A DNA stretch of 64,000 bases, taken from the NCBI RefSeq assembly GCF_024124905.1, contig NZ_JAMXST010000001.1, positions 496,001 through 560,000 on the forward strand. Reading direction: 5' to 3'. The DNA comes from Cellulosimicrobium cellulans (GTDB taxonomy: Bacteria > Actinomycetota > Actinomycetes > Actinomycetales > Cellulomonadaceae). The notes beneath the pieces were generated by a model. It made no database searches, was not told where the DNA came from, and worked only from the letters and a program-made list of their open reading frames with translations. Shown piece after piece: positions 18,400 to 27,553 of this stretch; positions within the stretch are counted from its first letter, which is position 1, and the number at the start of each line of letters is the position of its first letter. Both the position numbers and the translations under genes were made by a program.

Positions 18400-19275
18400 T
18401 CACGGGGTGGACGCGGCGGTCCCGCCGGGCTCGAGCACGCCGGTGAGCAGGAGCAGCACGACGAGCGCGGCGAGCACCAGGCGGTAGACCACGAACGGCG
18501 TGTAGCTGAAGGTCGAGACGATCTTGAGGAACGCGATGATGACGAAGTAGCCGACGACGAACGCGACGAGCGTGGCGATGAGGGTCGCGCCCGCGCCGGG
18601 TGCGCCGGGGGCCGGCTCGTCCGCGGACTTGACGAGCTGGTAGAACCCCGAGCCCATGACCGCGGGGATCGCGAGCAGGAACGAGTAGCGCGCCGCGGCC
18701 TCGCGCGTGAAGCCCATGAGGAGGCCCGCCGTGATCGTGCCGCCGGACCGGGAGACGCCCGGGACGAGCGCGAGCGCCTGCGCGAACCCGAACGCGACGG
18801 CCTGGCCGGGCGAGAGCTCGCGCAGCGTGCGCCGCTTGGCGCCGATCCGGTCCGCCCAGCCGAGCAGGAGCGCGAAGACGGCGAGCATGAGCGCGGTGAG
18901 GTAGAGGTTGCGGAACGTGTTCTCGATCGCGTCCTGGAAGAGCAGGCCGAGCACGACGATCGGGACGGAGCCCAGGGCGATGTACCAGGCCATCGCGGCG
19001 TCGTGATCGTGCCGACCGAGGCGCGACCTCCAGTCCGTGCCGTGGTCGCCGCGCACCGAGCGCCACCACGCCGCGCAGATCCGCGCGATGTCGCGACGGA
19101 AGTACAGGAGGACCGCCGTCTCGGTCCCGATCTGGGTGATCGCCGTGAAGGCGGCCCCCGGGTCCTGCGAGCCGATGAGCTCGCCCACGATGCGCAGGTG
19201 CGCGCTCGAGGAGATCGGGAGGAACTCGGTCAGGCCCTGGACGAGGCCGAGGAGGACGGCTTCCCACGCGTTCAC
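18400..19275 (-). CDS. uppP: Undecaprenyl-diphosphatase UppP (BacA)
   Basis: Multi-pass membrane enzyme that dephosphorylates undecaprenyl diphosphate to recycle the cell-wall lipid carrier; extra copies give bacitracin tolerance. 291 residues. Signature blocks: [18 protein letters not shown] near the N-terminus (catalytic Glu17 and Glu21 region), and [21 protein letters not shown] (about 167-187) with the catalytic arginine-serine segment. Eight helices expected. GTG start eight bases after a TATCGT box. Confidence 0.96.
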   Translation of the reverse strand: MNAWEAVLLGLVQGLTEFLPISSSAHLRIVGELIGSQDPGAAFTAITQIGTETAVLLYFRRDIARICAAWWRSVRGDHGTDWRSRLGRHDHDAAMAWYIALGSVPIVVLGLLFQDAIENTFRNLYLTALMLAVFALLLGWADRIGAKRRTLRELSPGQAVAFGFAQALALVPGVSRSGGTITAGLLMGFTREAAARYSFLLAIPAVMGSGFYQLVKSADEPAPGAPGAGATLIATLVAFVVGYFVIIAFLKIVSTFSYTPFVVYRLVLAALVVLLLLTGVLEPGGTAASTP

Positions 19276-19283
19276 GAGCGGCC

Positions 19284-19289
19284 ACGATA
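19284..19289 (-). promoter_or_regulatory. Leaderless -10 box of uppP
   Basis: TATCGT eight bases upstream of the GTG start. Confidence 0.45.
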
Positions 19290-19470
19290 CCCGCTCGGGC
19301 AGGCCCTCCCGGCACCTCGTCGGCGGGTCGGCGCCCCCGGACGAACGCCGGGCGACGGGCGCGTGAACACCGTCCCGCGGACCCGGACCGCAGGCTTGGA
19401 GGGACGGGTGAACCTCGCCGCTCCCGGGGTCCGTCGCGCGCCCCGACGGTCGCGCGGCGGGGTCCGCCGG

Positions 19471-19476
19471 TACCCT
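19471..19476 (+). promoter_or_regulatory. Leaderless -10 box of the aldo/keto reductase gene
   Basis: TACCCT eight bases before the ATG; no ribosome site. Confidence 0.45.
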
Positions 19477-19484
19477 CGGCTCCC

Positions 19485-20453
19485 ATGGAACACCGCCACC
19501 TCGGCAGCACCGGCCTGCGCGTGTCCGAGCTCGGCCTCGGCACCATGACGTGGGCCCGGGACACGGACGAGCTCGACGCCGCCGAGCAGCTGCGCGACTT
19601 CGTCGACGCGGGCGGGACCCTCGTCGACACCGCCGCCTCGTACGCCGACGGGGACGCCGAGTCCCTGCTCGGGTCGATCCTGGGGACGAAGGTCGACCGG
19701 CGCGACGTGCTCCTGTGCACCAAGGCGGGCGTGCGCCGCACGGCGCAGGGACCGGTCGTCGACGCGTCCCGCGGGGCGCTCCTCGACTCGCTGGACGACT
19801 CGCTGTCGCGCCTGGGCACCGACCACGTCGACCTGTTCCTCGTGCACGCGCCCGACCCGCGCACGCCGTTCACCGAGACGCTCTCCGCGCTGCGCCACGC
19901 CGTGACGTCCGGCCGGGCACGGTACGTCGGGCTGTCCAACCACCCCGCGTGGGCGACGGCGCGCGCCGCGACGCTGCTCGGCGGTGCCGACGACGTGGGC
20001 CTCGCCGCGGTCGAGCTCGAGTACTCGCTGCTCCAGCGCGGCGCGGAACGGGAGGTCGTGCCGGCCGCCGAGGCGCTCGGGCTCGGCCTCCTCGCCTGGT
20101 CGCCGTTGGGCCGGGGCGTGCTCACGGGCAAGTACCGCCGCTCGCTCCCCGCGGACTCGCGCGGCGCGTCCCCGCACCTGTCCGGGTTCGTCGAGCCCTA
20201 CCTGGACCAGTCCTCCTCGGGGATCGTCGAGGCCGTCGTCACCGCGGCCGACGGTCTCGGCCGCGCCCCGCTCGACGTCGCGCTGTCGTGGCTCCTGGGC
20301 CGCCCCACGGTGGCGAGCGCGATCGTCGGCGCCCGGACTCCGGCCCAGCTGCGCACGTCGCTCGCCGCGACCGACCTCGAGCTCCCCGACGCCGTCCGCG
20401 CGGCGCTCGACGACGTGAGCGACCTGGAGGTCGGCTACCCCGAGCGGTGGTGA
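19485..20453 (+). CDS. Aldo/keto reductase
   Basis: 322-residue NADPH-type oxidoreductase with a TIM barrel. The catalytic tetrad is complete: Asp48 and Tyr53 (DTAASYADG), Lys80 (LLCTKAG) and His121 (LFLVHAPD). The cofactor segment is [13 protein letters not shown], and the C-terminal [12 protein letters not shown] is the usual phosphate-binding turn. The substrate cannot be predicted. Divergent from uppP; converges with the acidic-protein gene. Confidence 0.92.
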   Translation: MEHRHLGSTGLRVSELGLGTMTWARDTDELDAAEQLRDFVDAGGTLVDTAASYADGDAESLLGSILGTKVDRRDVLLCTKAGVRRTAQGPVVDASRGALLDSLDDSLSRLGTDHVDLFLVHAPDPRTPFTETLSALRHAVTSGRARYVGLSNHPAWATARAATLLGGADDVGLAAVELEYSLLQRGAEREVVPAAEALGLGLLAWSPLGRGVLTGKYRRSLPADSRGASPHLSGFVEPYLDQSSSGIVEAVVTAADGLGRAPLDVALSWLLGRPTVASAIVGARTPAQLRTSLAATDLELPDAVRAALDDVSDLEVGYPERW

Positions 20454-20463
20454 CGACGGCGCG

Positions 20464-20784
20464 TCAGCGCGCGCCGTCGGTCTCCAGCTCGCCGGTCAGG
20501 ACGTCGTCGTCGAGGGTGTCGTCGAGGTCGTCGAGCGCGTCCTCGTCCTCCTCGTCGTCGTCCTCGTCCTCGTCCTCGTCGTCCTCCTCCGCGAGGTAGA
20601 ACGGCGTCGCCTCCCCGTGGACCTGGCCGAGGGCCTCGTCGTAGACCTCGAAGGCGTCCGCGAGCACGTAGTAGGCGTCGTCGACGGCGGGGTCGTCCTC
20701 CCCGCGGCGTGCGGCGACGGCGTTGTAGTGGGCCTCGAGCGCGGCGATGAACCGGTCGAGCGCGGCACGCGGGTCAGCGGTCAT
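20464..20784 (-). CDS. Small acidic protein of unknown function
   Basis: 106 residues. Residues 1-75 form a helical, conserved-looking part (AALDRFIAALEAHYNAVAARRGEDDPAVDDAYYVL read in pieces); residues 77-97 are almost pure Asp/Glu, followed by a short tail. No family I can name with confidence; similar short helical proteins with acidic tails occur in related actinobacteria. The start is set by a TACCGT box six bases before the ATG (leaderless). Divergent from the DUF5703 gene. Confidence 0.8.
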   Translation of the reverse strand: MTADPRAALDRFIAALEAHYNAVAARRGEDDPAVDDAYYVLADAFEVYDEALGQVHGEATPFYLAEEDDEDEDEDDDEEDEDALDDLDDTLDDDVLTGELETDGAR

Positions 20785-20790
20785 ACCCTG

Positions 20791-20796
20791 ACGGTA
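20791..20796 (-). promoter_or_regulatory. Leaderless -10 box of the acidic-protein gene
   Basis: TACCGT six bases before the ATG. Confidence 0.45.
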
Positions 20797-20886
20797 GCGC
20801 CGAGAGGGGCACAATGGCACTCGTTAGTCGAGCGGGTTCTCCCCGCCCGGCCGACGACCGAGACAGGCGAGAGAGGACGGTGGCAC

Positions 20887-21120
20887 GTGGAGGAGAGGCC
20901 GACGTCACGTCGGCGGTCCGGATGGGCCGCGCACGGCGGGCAGTACGAGTACCGCGTCCTGACGATCGACCGCTCCACGAGCCGGTCGGACGCGAGCAGG
21001 CTGCTCACCGACGAGGCCGAGTACGGGCGCTGGGAGCTCGCCCGGACGAGGCTCTACGTCGGGGGCGAGCGCCGCGTGTGGCTGCGCCGCAAGATCATCC
21101 GGGTCAGCTCGACCCTGTGA
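20887..21120 (+). CDS. DUF5703-like small protein
   Basis: 77 residues. After a basic head, YEYRVLTIDRSTSRSDASR, LLTDEAEYGRWELARTRLY and RRVWLRRKIIRV are the conserved blocks of a small actinobacterial family I recognise as DUF5703; no function is known. The GTG is chosen for the GAGAGGA site about ten bases upstream. The frame could extend further upstream but that part is not family-like. It ends 10 bp before the fructosamine-kinase-like gene, so the two are probably co-transcribed. Confidence 0.75.
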   Translation: MEERPTSRRRSGWAAHGGQYEYRVLTIDRSTSRSDASRLLTDEAEYGRWELARTRLYVGGERRVWLRRKIIRVSSTL

Positions 21121-21130
21121 GCCCTGCCCC

Positions 21131-21982
21131 GTGAGCGGTCCCGGCCGCGGGGACGGCTCCGCGGGCTCCCCGCCGGACGTCTTCACGAAGTCGCGCGCGG
21201 ACGCGCCCGCGGGCTTCTTCGACTGCGAGGCCGCGGGGCTCGCGTGGCTCCGCGTCCCGGGCGGGCCGCGCGTCGCGACGGTGCGCGGGGTCGGCCCGAC
21301 CCGGCTCGACCTCGAACGCGTCCTGCCCGCCGCACCGACGCCCGAGGCGGCGCACGCGTTCGGCCGGGCGCTCGCCGTCGTGCACGACGCGGGAGCGCCG
21401 GCGTGGGGCGCGCCGCCGCCCGGCTGGTCGGGCGACGCGTTCTTCGGTCCGCTCGACGACCCGCTGCCGATGCCGACGGGCTCCTGGCCCGACTGGCCGA
21501 CCTTCTACGCCGAGGCGCGGCTGCTCCCGGTCGCGCGCCAGGGCCGCGACCGCGGGGCGCTCGACGCCGACGACGCGCGCCTCCTCGAACGCCTGGGAGA
21601 ACGCCTCGCGGACCTCGCGCGCCCCGCGCTCGACGACTCCCCCGCGCGCGTGCACGGCGACCTGTGGTCGGGCAACGTGCTGTGGTCCCCGCTCGACCCC
21701 GGTCCGGACGGACGACCGGGCGACGTCGAGGCGGTGCTCGTCGACCCCGCGGCGCACGGCGGGCACCGCGAGGCCGACCTGGCGATGCTCGCGCTGTTCG
21801 GCGCCCCCTTCCTCGAGGAGATCCTCGCCGGGTACGACGCCGCGCACCCGCTCGCGCGCGGGTGGCGCCACCGGGTCGCGCTGCACCAGGTGTACCCGGT
21901 CGCGGTGCACGCGGTGCTGTTCGGCGGCGGCTACCGCGCGCAGCTCCGCTCGTCGGTCCGGGCGCTGCTGGGCGACGCCTGA
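21131..21982 (+). CDS. Fructosamine kinase family protein
   Basis: 283 residues with a kinase-like fold. The catalytic loop ARVHGDLWSGNVLW (His175, Asp177, Asn182) and metal loop VDPAAHGGHREADLAML are diagnostic for the fructosamine-3-kinase/ketosamine kinase family, which phosphorylates glycated amines so that they decompose (protein repair). The N-lobe starts with FTKSRADAPAGFFDCEAAGLAWL. It follows the DUF5703 gene by 10 bp and converges with the M20 peptidase gene. Confidence 0.9.
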   Translation: MSGPGRGDGSAGSPPDVFTKSRADAPAGFFDCEAAGLAWLRVPGGPRVATVRGVGPTRLDLERVLPAAPTPEAAHAFGRALAVVHDAGAPAWGAPPPGWSGDAFFGPLDDPLPMPTGSWPDWPTFYAEARLLPVARQGRDRGALDADDARLLERLGERLADLARPALDDSPARVHGDLWSGNVLWSPLDPGPDGRPGDVEAVLVDPAAHGGHREADLAMLALFGAPFLEEILAGYDAAHPLARGWRHRVALHQVYPVAVHAVLFGGGYRAQLRSSVRALLGDA

Positions 21983-22001
21983 GCGGTCGACCCGGACGGC
22001 G

Positions 22002-23381
22002 TCAGCAGGTGCGCAGCAGGCGGTCGAGCACGCGCACGCCGAAGCGCAGCGAGTCGACCGGGACCCGCTCGTCGACCCCGTGGAACATCCCGGAGAAGTC
22101 GAGGTCGCCGGGCAGGCGCAGCGGCGCGAAGCCGTAGCCCGTGATGCCGAGGCGCGCGAGCGACTTGTTGTCCGTGCCGCCCGAGAGCGTGTACGGCAGC
22201 ACGGTCGCCTCGGGGTCCTCCGCGAGCAGCGAGTCGACCATCGCGTCGACGAGGTCGCCCTCGAACGGCACCTCGAGCGCGATGTCCCGGTGGATCTCCT
22301 CGACCCGCACGTGCTCGCCCGCGAGCGCCCGCAGCGTCGCGAACCCCTCCTCCTCGTGCCCGGGCAGCAGGCGCGCGTCGATCGCCGCCTCCGCCCGGCC
22401 CGGGATGACGTTCGCCTTGTACCCGGCGGAGAGCTGCGTCGGGTTGGACGTGTGGCGCACCGTCGCCCCGACGAACCGCGACGCGGGGCCGAGCGCGGCG
22501 ACGAGCGCCGCGACCGACGACGGGTCCTCCGGGTCGTACCGGAGCCCGGTGAGGTCCGCGACGCCGCGCAGCAGCCTGTCGACGGTCGGGGTGAGCGTGT
22601 TGGGCCAGCGGTGGGCCCCGATGCGCGCGACCGCCTCCGCGAGCCGCGTCACCGCGTTGTCCTCGTTCACCTGCGACCCGTGACCCGCGCGGCCTTCCGC
22701 GACGAGGCGCAGCCACGCGATGCCCTTCTCCGCCGTCTGGAGCAGGTACGCGCGCCGGCCCCCGACCTCGACCGAGAACCCGCCGACCTCGCTGATCGCC
22801 TCGGTCGCGCCCTCGAACAGCTCGGGCCGGTGGTCGACGGCGTAGCGCGCCCCGTACACGCCGCCCGCCTCCTCGTCGGCGAAGAACGCCACGACGACGT
22901 CGCGCGCGGGCTTGCGCCCCTCGCGCGCCATCTGCCGCACGACCGCGAGGATCATCGCGTCCATGTCCTTCATGTCGACGGCGCCGCGGCCCCACAGCAG
23001 GCCGTCGATCTCCTCGCCCGCGAACGGGTCGACCGACCAGTCCGCGGCCTGCGCCGGCACGACGTCGAGGTGCCCGTGCAGCACGAGCGCAGGGCGGGTC
23101 GGGTCCGCGCCCTCCAGACGCACGACGACGCTCGCCCGGCCGGGCTCCGACTCGAACAGCTCCGGCTCGAGCCCGACCTCGTGCAGCAGCCCCATGACGT
23201 ACTCCGCCGCGCGCCGCTCCCCCGGACCGGTCCCGTCGCCGAAGTTCGACGTGTCGATCCGCAGCAGCTCCCGGCAGATCCGCACCACCTCGTCCTCCGC
23301 CCGCGGCACCGTGCCGGAGGGGACGTCGACGGTCGCCGGGGTGCCGGCGCTGGCCTGGGATTCCGGGTACGGAGCGGTCAT
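22002..23381 (-). CDS. M20 family metallopeptidase
   Basis: 459 residues, cytoplasmic dizinc peptidase/deacylase of the ArgE/DapE/CPG2 clan. First metal motif LVLHGHLDVVP, bridging Asp in WGRGAVDMKDMDA, catalytic Glu pair in FFADEEAGGVYGA, later ligands in SEVGGFS and in the C-terminal MFHGVDERVP. A dimerisation lid with GRAGHGSQVNEDNAVTRL lies between. Closest to the broad-substrate M20 group with DUF-like N-terminal RICRELLRIDTSNFGDG; the substrate is unknown. The start may instead be the GTG two codons upstream. Confidence 0.92.
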   Translation of the reverse strand: MTAPYPESQASAGTPATVDVPSGTVPRAEDEVVRICRELLRIDTSNFGDGTGPGERRAAEYVMGLLHEVGLEPELFESEPGRASVVVRLEGADPTRPALVLHGHLDVVPAQAADWSVDPFAGEEIDGLLWGRGAVDMKDMDAMILAVVRQMAREGRKPARDVVVAFFADEEAGGVYGARYAVDHRPELFEGATEAISEVGGFSVEVGGRRAYLLQTAEKGIAWLRLVAEGRAGHGSQVNEDNAVTRLAEAVARIGAHRWPNTLTPTVDRLLRGVADLTGLRYDPEDPSSVAALVAALGPASRFVGATVRHTSNPTQLSAGYKANVIPGRAEAAIDARLLPGHEEEGFATLRALAGEHVRVEEIHRDIALEVPFEGDLVDAMVDSLLAEDPEATVLPYTLSGGTDNKSLARLGITGYGFAPLRLPGDLDFSGMFHGVDERVPVDSLRFGVRVLDRLLRTC

Positions 23382-23564
23382 GGCCACACGCTACCCGTCG
23401 CGATCGCCCCGCCCGCCTGTCCCCGCCGCCCCTCCCACATCCCGGACGCTCCCCCCACCATGCCAGCCGCCGCGTCGAGCAGGTCGTCCAGGCGCGTCCG
23501 GGTCGCGTGACGCGCCCACATCGCCTGCTCGACCCGGCAGGATGGGCTGGTCGGGTCCTCGGGG

Positions 23565-25271
23565 TCAGTGGGTGGCGCCGTGGGGGTCCGGGGCGAGGTG
23601 GCGGGGGCCGGTGCCGTCGCCCGGGAGCGTGTCCGCGTGGTCGGGGTGGGTGGCGCCGTCGGGCACGTCGATGCGGGACGGCGCCCGCTCCCCCGGCGCG
23701 ACGACGACGAGCTGGCCCATCATGCCCTGGTCCTCGTGCGTGAGCAGGTGGCAGTGGAACATGTACGGGGTGCTCGGGTCGGTCGCGCCCTCGGCCGCCT
23801 CGAACCGGACGAGCAGGCGCGTGACGCGGCCGGGCTGGACGTAGACGGTGTCCTGCCAGCCGTCGAGGTCGGGCGTGGGCGGCTGCCCGCCGACGTCGAG
23901 GACGCGGAACTGGACGTCGTGGACGTGGAAGTTGTGCGGGGTGTCGTCGAGCCCGGTGACCTCCCAGACCTCGGTCTCCCCGACGGTCACGACCTCGTCG
24001 ACGCGGGACATGTCCATCGACCGCCCGTTGATGGACCGGCCGGAGAGCTGGAACGTCCGCGTCCGGACGGCGTCGGCCTCGTCGAGCACGTCCGCCGGGT
24101 CGGCGCCGAGGGTGTCGGGGACGGCGGGGCTCGGCGCGAGCGTGGGAGCAGCGCGCAGCTCCAGGAGGTCGAAGGTGTCGTCGCCGCCGGAGAAGCGCTC
24201 GAACAGCGGGTTGACGCCGAGCTCGGGCGGGAGGCTGCGCAGGACGGCGCGCTGCCCCGGGGCCATGGTCACGACGACCTCCGCCCGGTCGCCCGGGGAG
24301 AGGCGCACGCGCTCGACCGTGCGCGGGGCGGGGAGCAGCCCGCCGTCGGTCCCGACGAGCTGGACCGTCCCGCCGTCGGCGAGGCCGACGTCGTAGACCC
24401 GCGAGTCGGAGCCGTTGAGCAGGCGCAGGCGGACGCGCTCGGTCGTGACGTCGAGGTACGGCCCGGGCGTGCCGTTGACGAGCACCGTGTCGCCCAGCGT
24501 GCCGACCGGTGAGAGGAACGAGGCGGCGTCGTCGAGCCGCCCGTCGGGGTGGAAGCTCTTGTCCTGGAGGATGACCGGGACGTCGTCGACGCCGTACTCG
24601 TGCGGAAGGCCGGCGGCGGGGCCGTCGGCGGCGGCCGGGTCGTCGAGGAGGAACATCCCCGCGAGCCCCCGGTACACCTGGCTCGCGGTCCGCCCGTGCA
24701 GGTGCGGGTGGTACCAGAGCGTCGCGGCGGGCTGGTCGATCGTCCACGTGGGCGACCACGTCTCGCCGGGCTCGACCATCTGGTGCGGGCCGCCGTCCAT
24801 CGCGGGCGGGAGGTGCATGCCGTGCCAGTGGAGCGTCGTCGTCTCGTCGAGCGCGTTCGTCACGTCGACGCGCACGCGCTCGCCGCGCGCGGCCCGCAGG
24901 GTGGGGCCGAGGTAGTCGCCGTTCAGGCCGATCGTCGGGGTCGGTGCGGACGCGCCGAGGTCCGCGACGCCCGCGCGCGCCTCGAGCTCGAAGACGCGCA
25001 CGCCGTCCTCGACCCGGGACTCCGCGAGAGGCGGGACGGCGAGCGGCCGCGTGAACTCCACGGCACCCGCCGTGCTCGTCGCGGCACGCGCCCAGGCGAC
25101 GCCCACGACCGCGACGACCGCCCCGACGAACAGGACGACGACGAGCCCGAGCACCACGAGGACGCGGGCGAGCGGGCCGCGCCGCCGTCGCGGACGACCT
25201 CCGGGTGGTCCGGCGGGCGCACCGGGCGCCGGCGGGACGGCAGGCGGCGGGGTGGTGTACGTGGTCGTCAT
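23565..25271 (-). CDS. Membrane-anchored multicopper oxidase (CueO/laccase-like)
   Basis: 568 residues. An Arg-rich cytoplasmic start and one helix (about 36-60) anchor three cupredoxin domains outside the cell. All copper motifs are present: HWHGMH (near 147), WYHPHLHG (near 190), NFHVHDVQF (near 450) and HCHLLTHEDQGM (506-517), where Met517 is the axial ligand of the type 1 copper. Likely oxidises Cu(I) or phenolics. A His-rich tail (HPDHADT, PRHLAPDPHGATH) may bind metal. GGAGAA ribosome site before the ATG, and a TAGCGT box 79 bp upstream. Confidence 0.95.
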   Translation of the reverse strand: MTTTYTTPPPAVPPAPGAPAGPPGGRPRRRRGPLARVLVVLGLVVVLFVGAVVAVVGVAWARAATSTAGAVEFTRPLAVPPLAESRVEDGVRVFELEARAGVADLGASAPTPTIGLNGDYLGPTLRAARGERVRVDVTNALDETTTLHWHGMHLPPAMDGGPHQMVEPGETWSPTWTIDQPAATLWYHPHLHGRTASQVYRGLAGMFLLDDPAAADGPAAGLPHEYGVDDVPVILQDKSFHPDGRLDDAASFLSPVGTLGDTVLVNGTPGPYLDVTTERVRLRLLNGSDSRVYDVGLADGGTVQLVGTDGGLLPAPRTVERVRLSPGDRAEVVVTMAPGQRAVLRSLPPELGVNPLFERFSGGDDTFDLLELRAAPTLAPSPAVPDTLGADPADVLDEADAVRTRTFQLSGRSINGRSMDMSRVDEVVTVGETEVWEVTGLDDTPHNFHVHDVQFRVLDVGGQPPTPDLDGWQDTVYVQPGRVTRLLVRFEAAEGATDPSTPYMFHCHLLTHEDQGMMGQLVVVAPGERAPSRIDVPDGATHPDHADTLPGDGTGPRHLAPDPHGATH

Positions 25272-25349
25272 CAGGTCTTCTCCAGGGTGGACGACGGCGG
25301 TCGGCGGGTGCGGGTCGACGGCGGCCCGGCCGTGCGGGCGACGCCGTCG

Positions 25350-25355
25350 ACGCTA
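25350..25355 (-). promoter_or_regulatory. Probable -10 box of the multicopper oxidase gene
   Basis: TAGCGT on the minus strand, giving a leader of about 70 nt with a ribosome site. The flanking bases (TAGCGTCGACGGC) are identical to those at 26069. Confidence 0.45.
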
Positions 25356-25445
25356 GGGACCGGGCGGTGCCGGGCGCGTCCGCTCGGAAGCGTACGCGGG
25401 CCCGGAACCGACCCCGAGCGCACCCGGGCACGGCTCGGGGTGGTG

Positions 25446-25513
25446 CCGGGTCGGGCGGTGCGGGTCGGGTGTGCGGGTCGGGTGTGCGGGTCAGGGGTTG
25501 CGGGTCGGGCGGG
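25446..25513 (+). repeat. Short G-rich tandem repeat, unit about 13 bp
   Basis: About five copies of a GCGGGTCGGGTGT-like unit in the gap between the multicopper oxidase gene and the small membrane protein gene. Two central copies are identical, the outer ones diverged. The plus strand has closely spaced GGG runs and could form a G-quadruplex. Confidence 0.7.
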
Positions 25514-25527
25514 ATCGGCAGCCGGCC

Positions 25528-26061
25528 TCAGCGGCGTCGGGCCGCGAGGAGACCGAGCGCCACGGCCCCCGCGAGCGCGCCCCAGACCGCGTTGGTGAGC
25601 AGCATCGGGACGATCGCGACGGGGTGGGCGACGGGTCCCTGCAGCTCGCCGGTGAGGATCGGCGACAGCACCGCGCTGAGCACCAGCGCGAGCACGCCGT
25701 AGGCGAGCCCGACGGCCACGCCGGTCGCGAGCGGGTGCGCGGGGCGGGCGACGACGATCGCGACGATCCACACGACCGTGAGCACGAGGGTCGTGAGCAG
25801 GGGTGCGGCGGGTCGGCCGATCGCGTCGTCGAGGCCGGTGACGCTCAGGAGCGGTCGGACGAGCGCGAGCGCACCGAGCCCGAGGACGAGGGGCCAGCTC
25901 AGCGAGCGGACGGTCTCGCCGAGCGTGGGGCGGGCCGCAGGAGCCGGCGCCCTCGACCCTCCGGGAGTGACGGCGGGGCCGGGCGGGACCGGGCCGTCAG
26001 GTGGGACGGACGAGGCGGGCGGGGTCGGGCGGTCCGGTGCGGGGCCGGGGGTCGGGTTCAT
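25528..26061 (-). CDS. Small multi-pass membrane protein, unknown
   Basis: 177 residues. A disordered Pro-rich head (1-50) is followed by four likely helices: PLVLGLGALALVRPLL, LLTTLVLTVVWIVAIVVA, a Gly/Ala/Leu-rich pair around LAYGVLALVLSAVLSPIL, and NAVWGALAGAVALGLLAA. No family recognised. It lies between the multicopper oxidase and a two-component system transcribed the other way. TAGCGT seven bases before the ATG points to a leaderless start. Confidence 0.75.
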   Translation of the reverse strand: MNPTPGPAPDRPTPPASSVPPDGPVPPGPAVTPGGSRAPAPAARPTLGETVRSLSWPLVLGLGALALVRPLLSVTGLDDAIGRPAAPLLTTLVLTVVWIVAIVVARPAHPLATGVAVGLAYGVLALVLSAVLSPILTGELQGPVAHPVAIVPMLLTNAVWGALAGAVALGLLAARRR

Positions 26062-26068
26062 GCCGTCG

Positions 26069-26074
26069 ACGCTA
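26069..26074 (-). promoter_or_regulatory. Leaderless -10 box of the small membrane protein gene
   Basis: TAGCGT seven bases before the ATG. Confidence 0.45.
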
Positions 26075-26213
26075 GAGATCGGCATCGCCTCGCCGCGTCC
26101 GCCCCGGCGCGCGGCACGATGCGTCGTCCCGCGCCCCACGCCTACGCGTCTCGACGTAGTCGACCCTGACGCGGACCCGCCCCGCGACGGACGCGCGTCG
26201 GGGTGCGTCTTCC

Positions 26214-26219
26214 TAGACT
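26214..26219 (+). promoter_or_regulatory. -10 box of the histidine kinase gene
   Basis: TAGACT lies only two bases before the first in-frame ATG (26222) but eight before the in-frame GTG at 26228, which favours the GTG as a leaderless start. Confidence 0.45.
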
Positions 26220-26227
26220 CGATGGTC

Positions 26228-27553
26228 GTGACGTCCCCCGACCTCCCGCCCGACCGGCCCGCCGGGTCGCCGCCCGCGACCCGGGCGGCGCGCCCGTCGC
26301 CGCCGCCGTGGCTCATCGACGCCCTGCTGGGGTTCGCGGTGTTCGACGTCGTCGCGTTCGCCATCGCGGCCGACGTCGGCGGCACGCGCGCCGACCCGTG
26401 GGTCGCGTACCCGATCGCCCTCGTGCTGGGCCTGCTCGTCCTCGGCCGGCGCCGCTTCCCCGTGGGGGTGCTCGTCGCGACGGCGCTCGTGATCTGCGCC
26501 TACTACACGCTCGACCTGCCCGCAATCGGCCTCGCCCTGCCCGTCTCGGTCGCGCTGTACTCGGCGGCCGTCGCGGGCCGGCTCGGGTGGGCCGTGGGGG
26601 TCGCGGCGGCGCTCGTGGTCGCCTCGACGTACTTCCGGCTCGCCGAGGGCGACGACGTCCGGTACGTCGTCGGGTACGAGCTCGCGACCACGGTCGCGCT
26701 GATGGCCGCCGCGATCGCGCTCGGTCACGGCGCGTTCGCCCGCCGGCAGCGCGACGAGCAGCGGCGGCACGCGGACGCGCTGCTGGAGCAGACCCACGAG
26801 CTCGAGGCGGCCGACCGGCTCGCGCGCGACCGGGAGGCCGTCGCGCGCGACCTGCACGACGTCGTCGGGCACCACCTCGCCGTCGTGTCCCTGCACGCGG
26901 GCGTCGCGCACGAGGCGCTCGACGACGTGGGACGCGCCGACGGCGCCGGGCGGGAGGACGCGCTCGCGGTGGCGCGCGCCGAGCTCGACCTCGTACGCAC
27001 GTCGGCGACGGCCGCGCTGGCGGACCTGCGCGCGACCGTGCGCTCGCTGCGGGGTCCGTCCGGGCCGGCGGGCGTCGCGGAGCAGGCCCGCCTCGACCGG
27101 CTCGGCGACCTCGCCCGCACGGCGCGGGCGGCAGGCCTCGAGGTCACGCTGGACGTCGACCTGCCCGCGGGCACGCCGGACGGCAGCGCGGCGGGCGCGG
27201 CGGTGTTCCGCGTCGTGCAGGAGGGACTGACCAACGTCCTGCGGCACGCCGGGGCGCGCGCCGCCGTCGTGCGCGTGACGCTCGAGCCCGCGACCGGGAC
27301 GCCCGGCGACGTGCTCGCGGTCGAGGTGCGCGACGACGGTCGCGGCGCACCGGGCGGCACCCCGGACCGGGAGGGGTTCGGCCTGCGCGGGCTGCGCGAG
27401 CGGGTCGCCGTGCTGGGCGGCACCGTCACGACCGACGCGCCCGACGGCGGCGGCTTCCGCCTGCGCGCCCGGGTCCCGGTCGGCGCGGCCGGCCCCGCAC
27501 CGGCGCCGGCCGGGGCACCGGGGAGCGAGGCCGCGGGCGGAGGCCCCGCGTGA
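26228..27553 (+). CDS. Two-component sensor histidine kinase (NarL/DesK type)
   Basis: 441 residues. A Pro-rich head and about five membrane helices (30-170) are followed by a coiled region, the HisKA_3 dimerisation domain with phospho-accepting His210 in ARDLHDVVGHHLAVVS, and an ATPase domain (EGLTNVLRHAGA, DDGRGAPGG, GFGLRGLRERV). No extracellular sensor domain beyond short loops, so the signal is probably sensed in the membrane. Start set by the promoter position; ATG at 26222 is the alternative. Overlaps the regulator by four bases (GTGA). Confidence 0.9.
   Translation: MTSPDLPPDRPAGSPPATRAARPSPPPWLIDALLGFAVFDVVAFAIAADVGGTRADPWVAYPIALVLGLLVLGRRRFPVGVLVATALVICAYYTLDLPAIGLALPVSVALYSAAVAGRLGWAVGVAAALVVASTYFRLAEGDDVRYVVGYELATTVALMAAAIALGHGAFARRQRDEQRRHADALLEQTHELEAADRLARDREAVARDLHDVVGHHLAVVSLHAGVAHEALDDVGRADGAGREDALAVARAELDLVRTSATAALADLRATVRSLRGPSGPAGVAEQARLDRLGDLARTARAAGLEVTLDVDLPAGTPDGSAAGAAVFRVVQEGLTNVLRHAGARAAVVRVTLEPATGTPGDVLAVEVRDDGRGAPGGTPDREGFGLRGLRERVAVLGGTVTTDAPDGGGFRLRARVPVGAAGPAPAPAGAPGSEAAGGGPA

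Noticed and set aside
21931-25431. Minus-strand frame of about 1170 codons over the M20 and oxidase genes
   Set aside because: Out of frame with both real genes; composition only.
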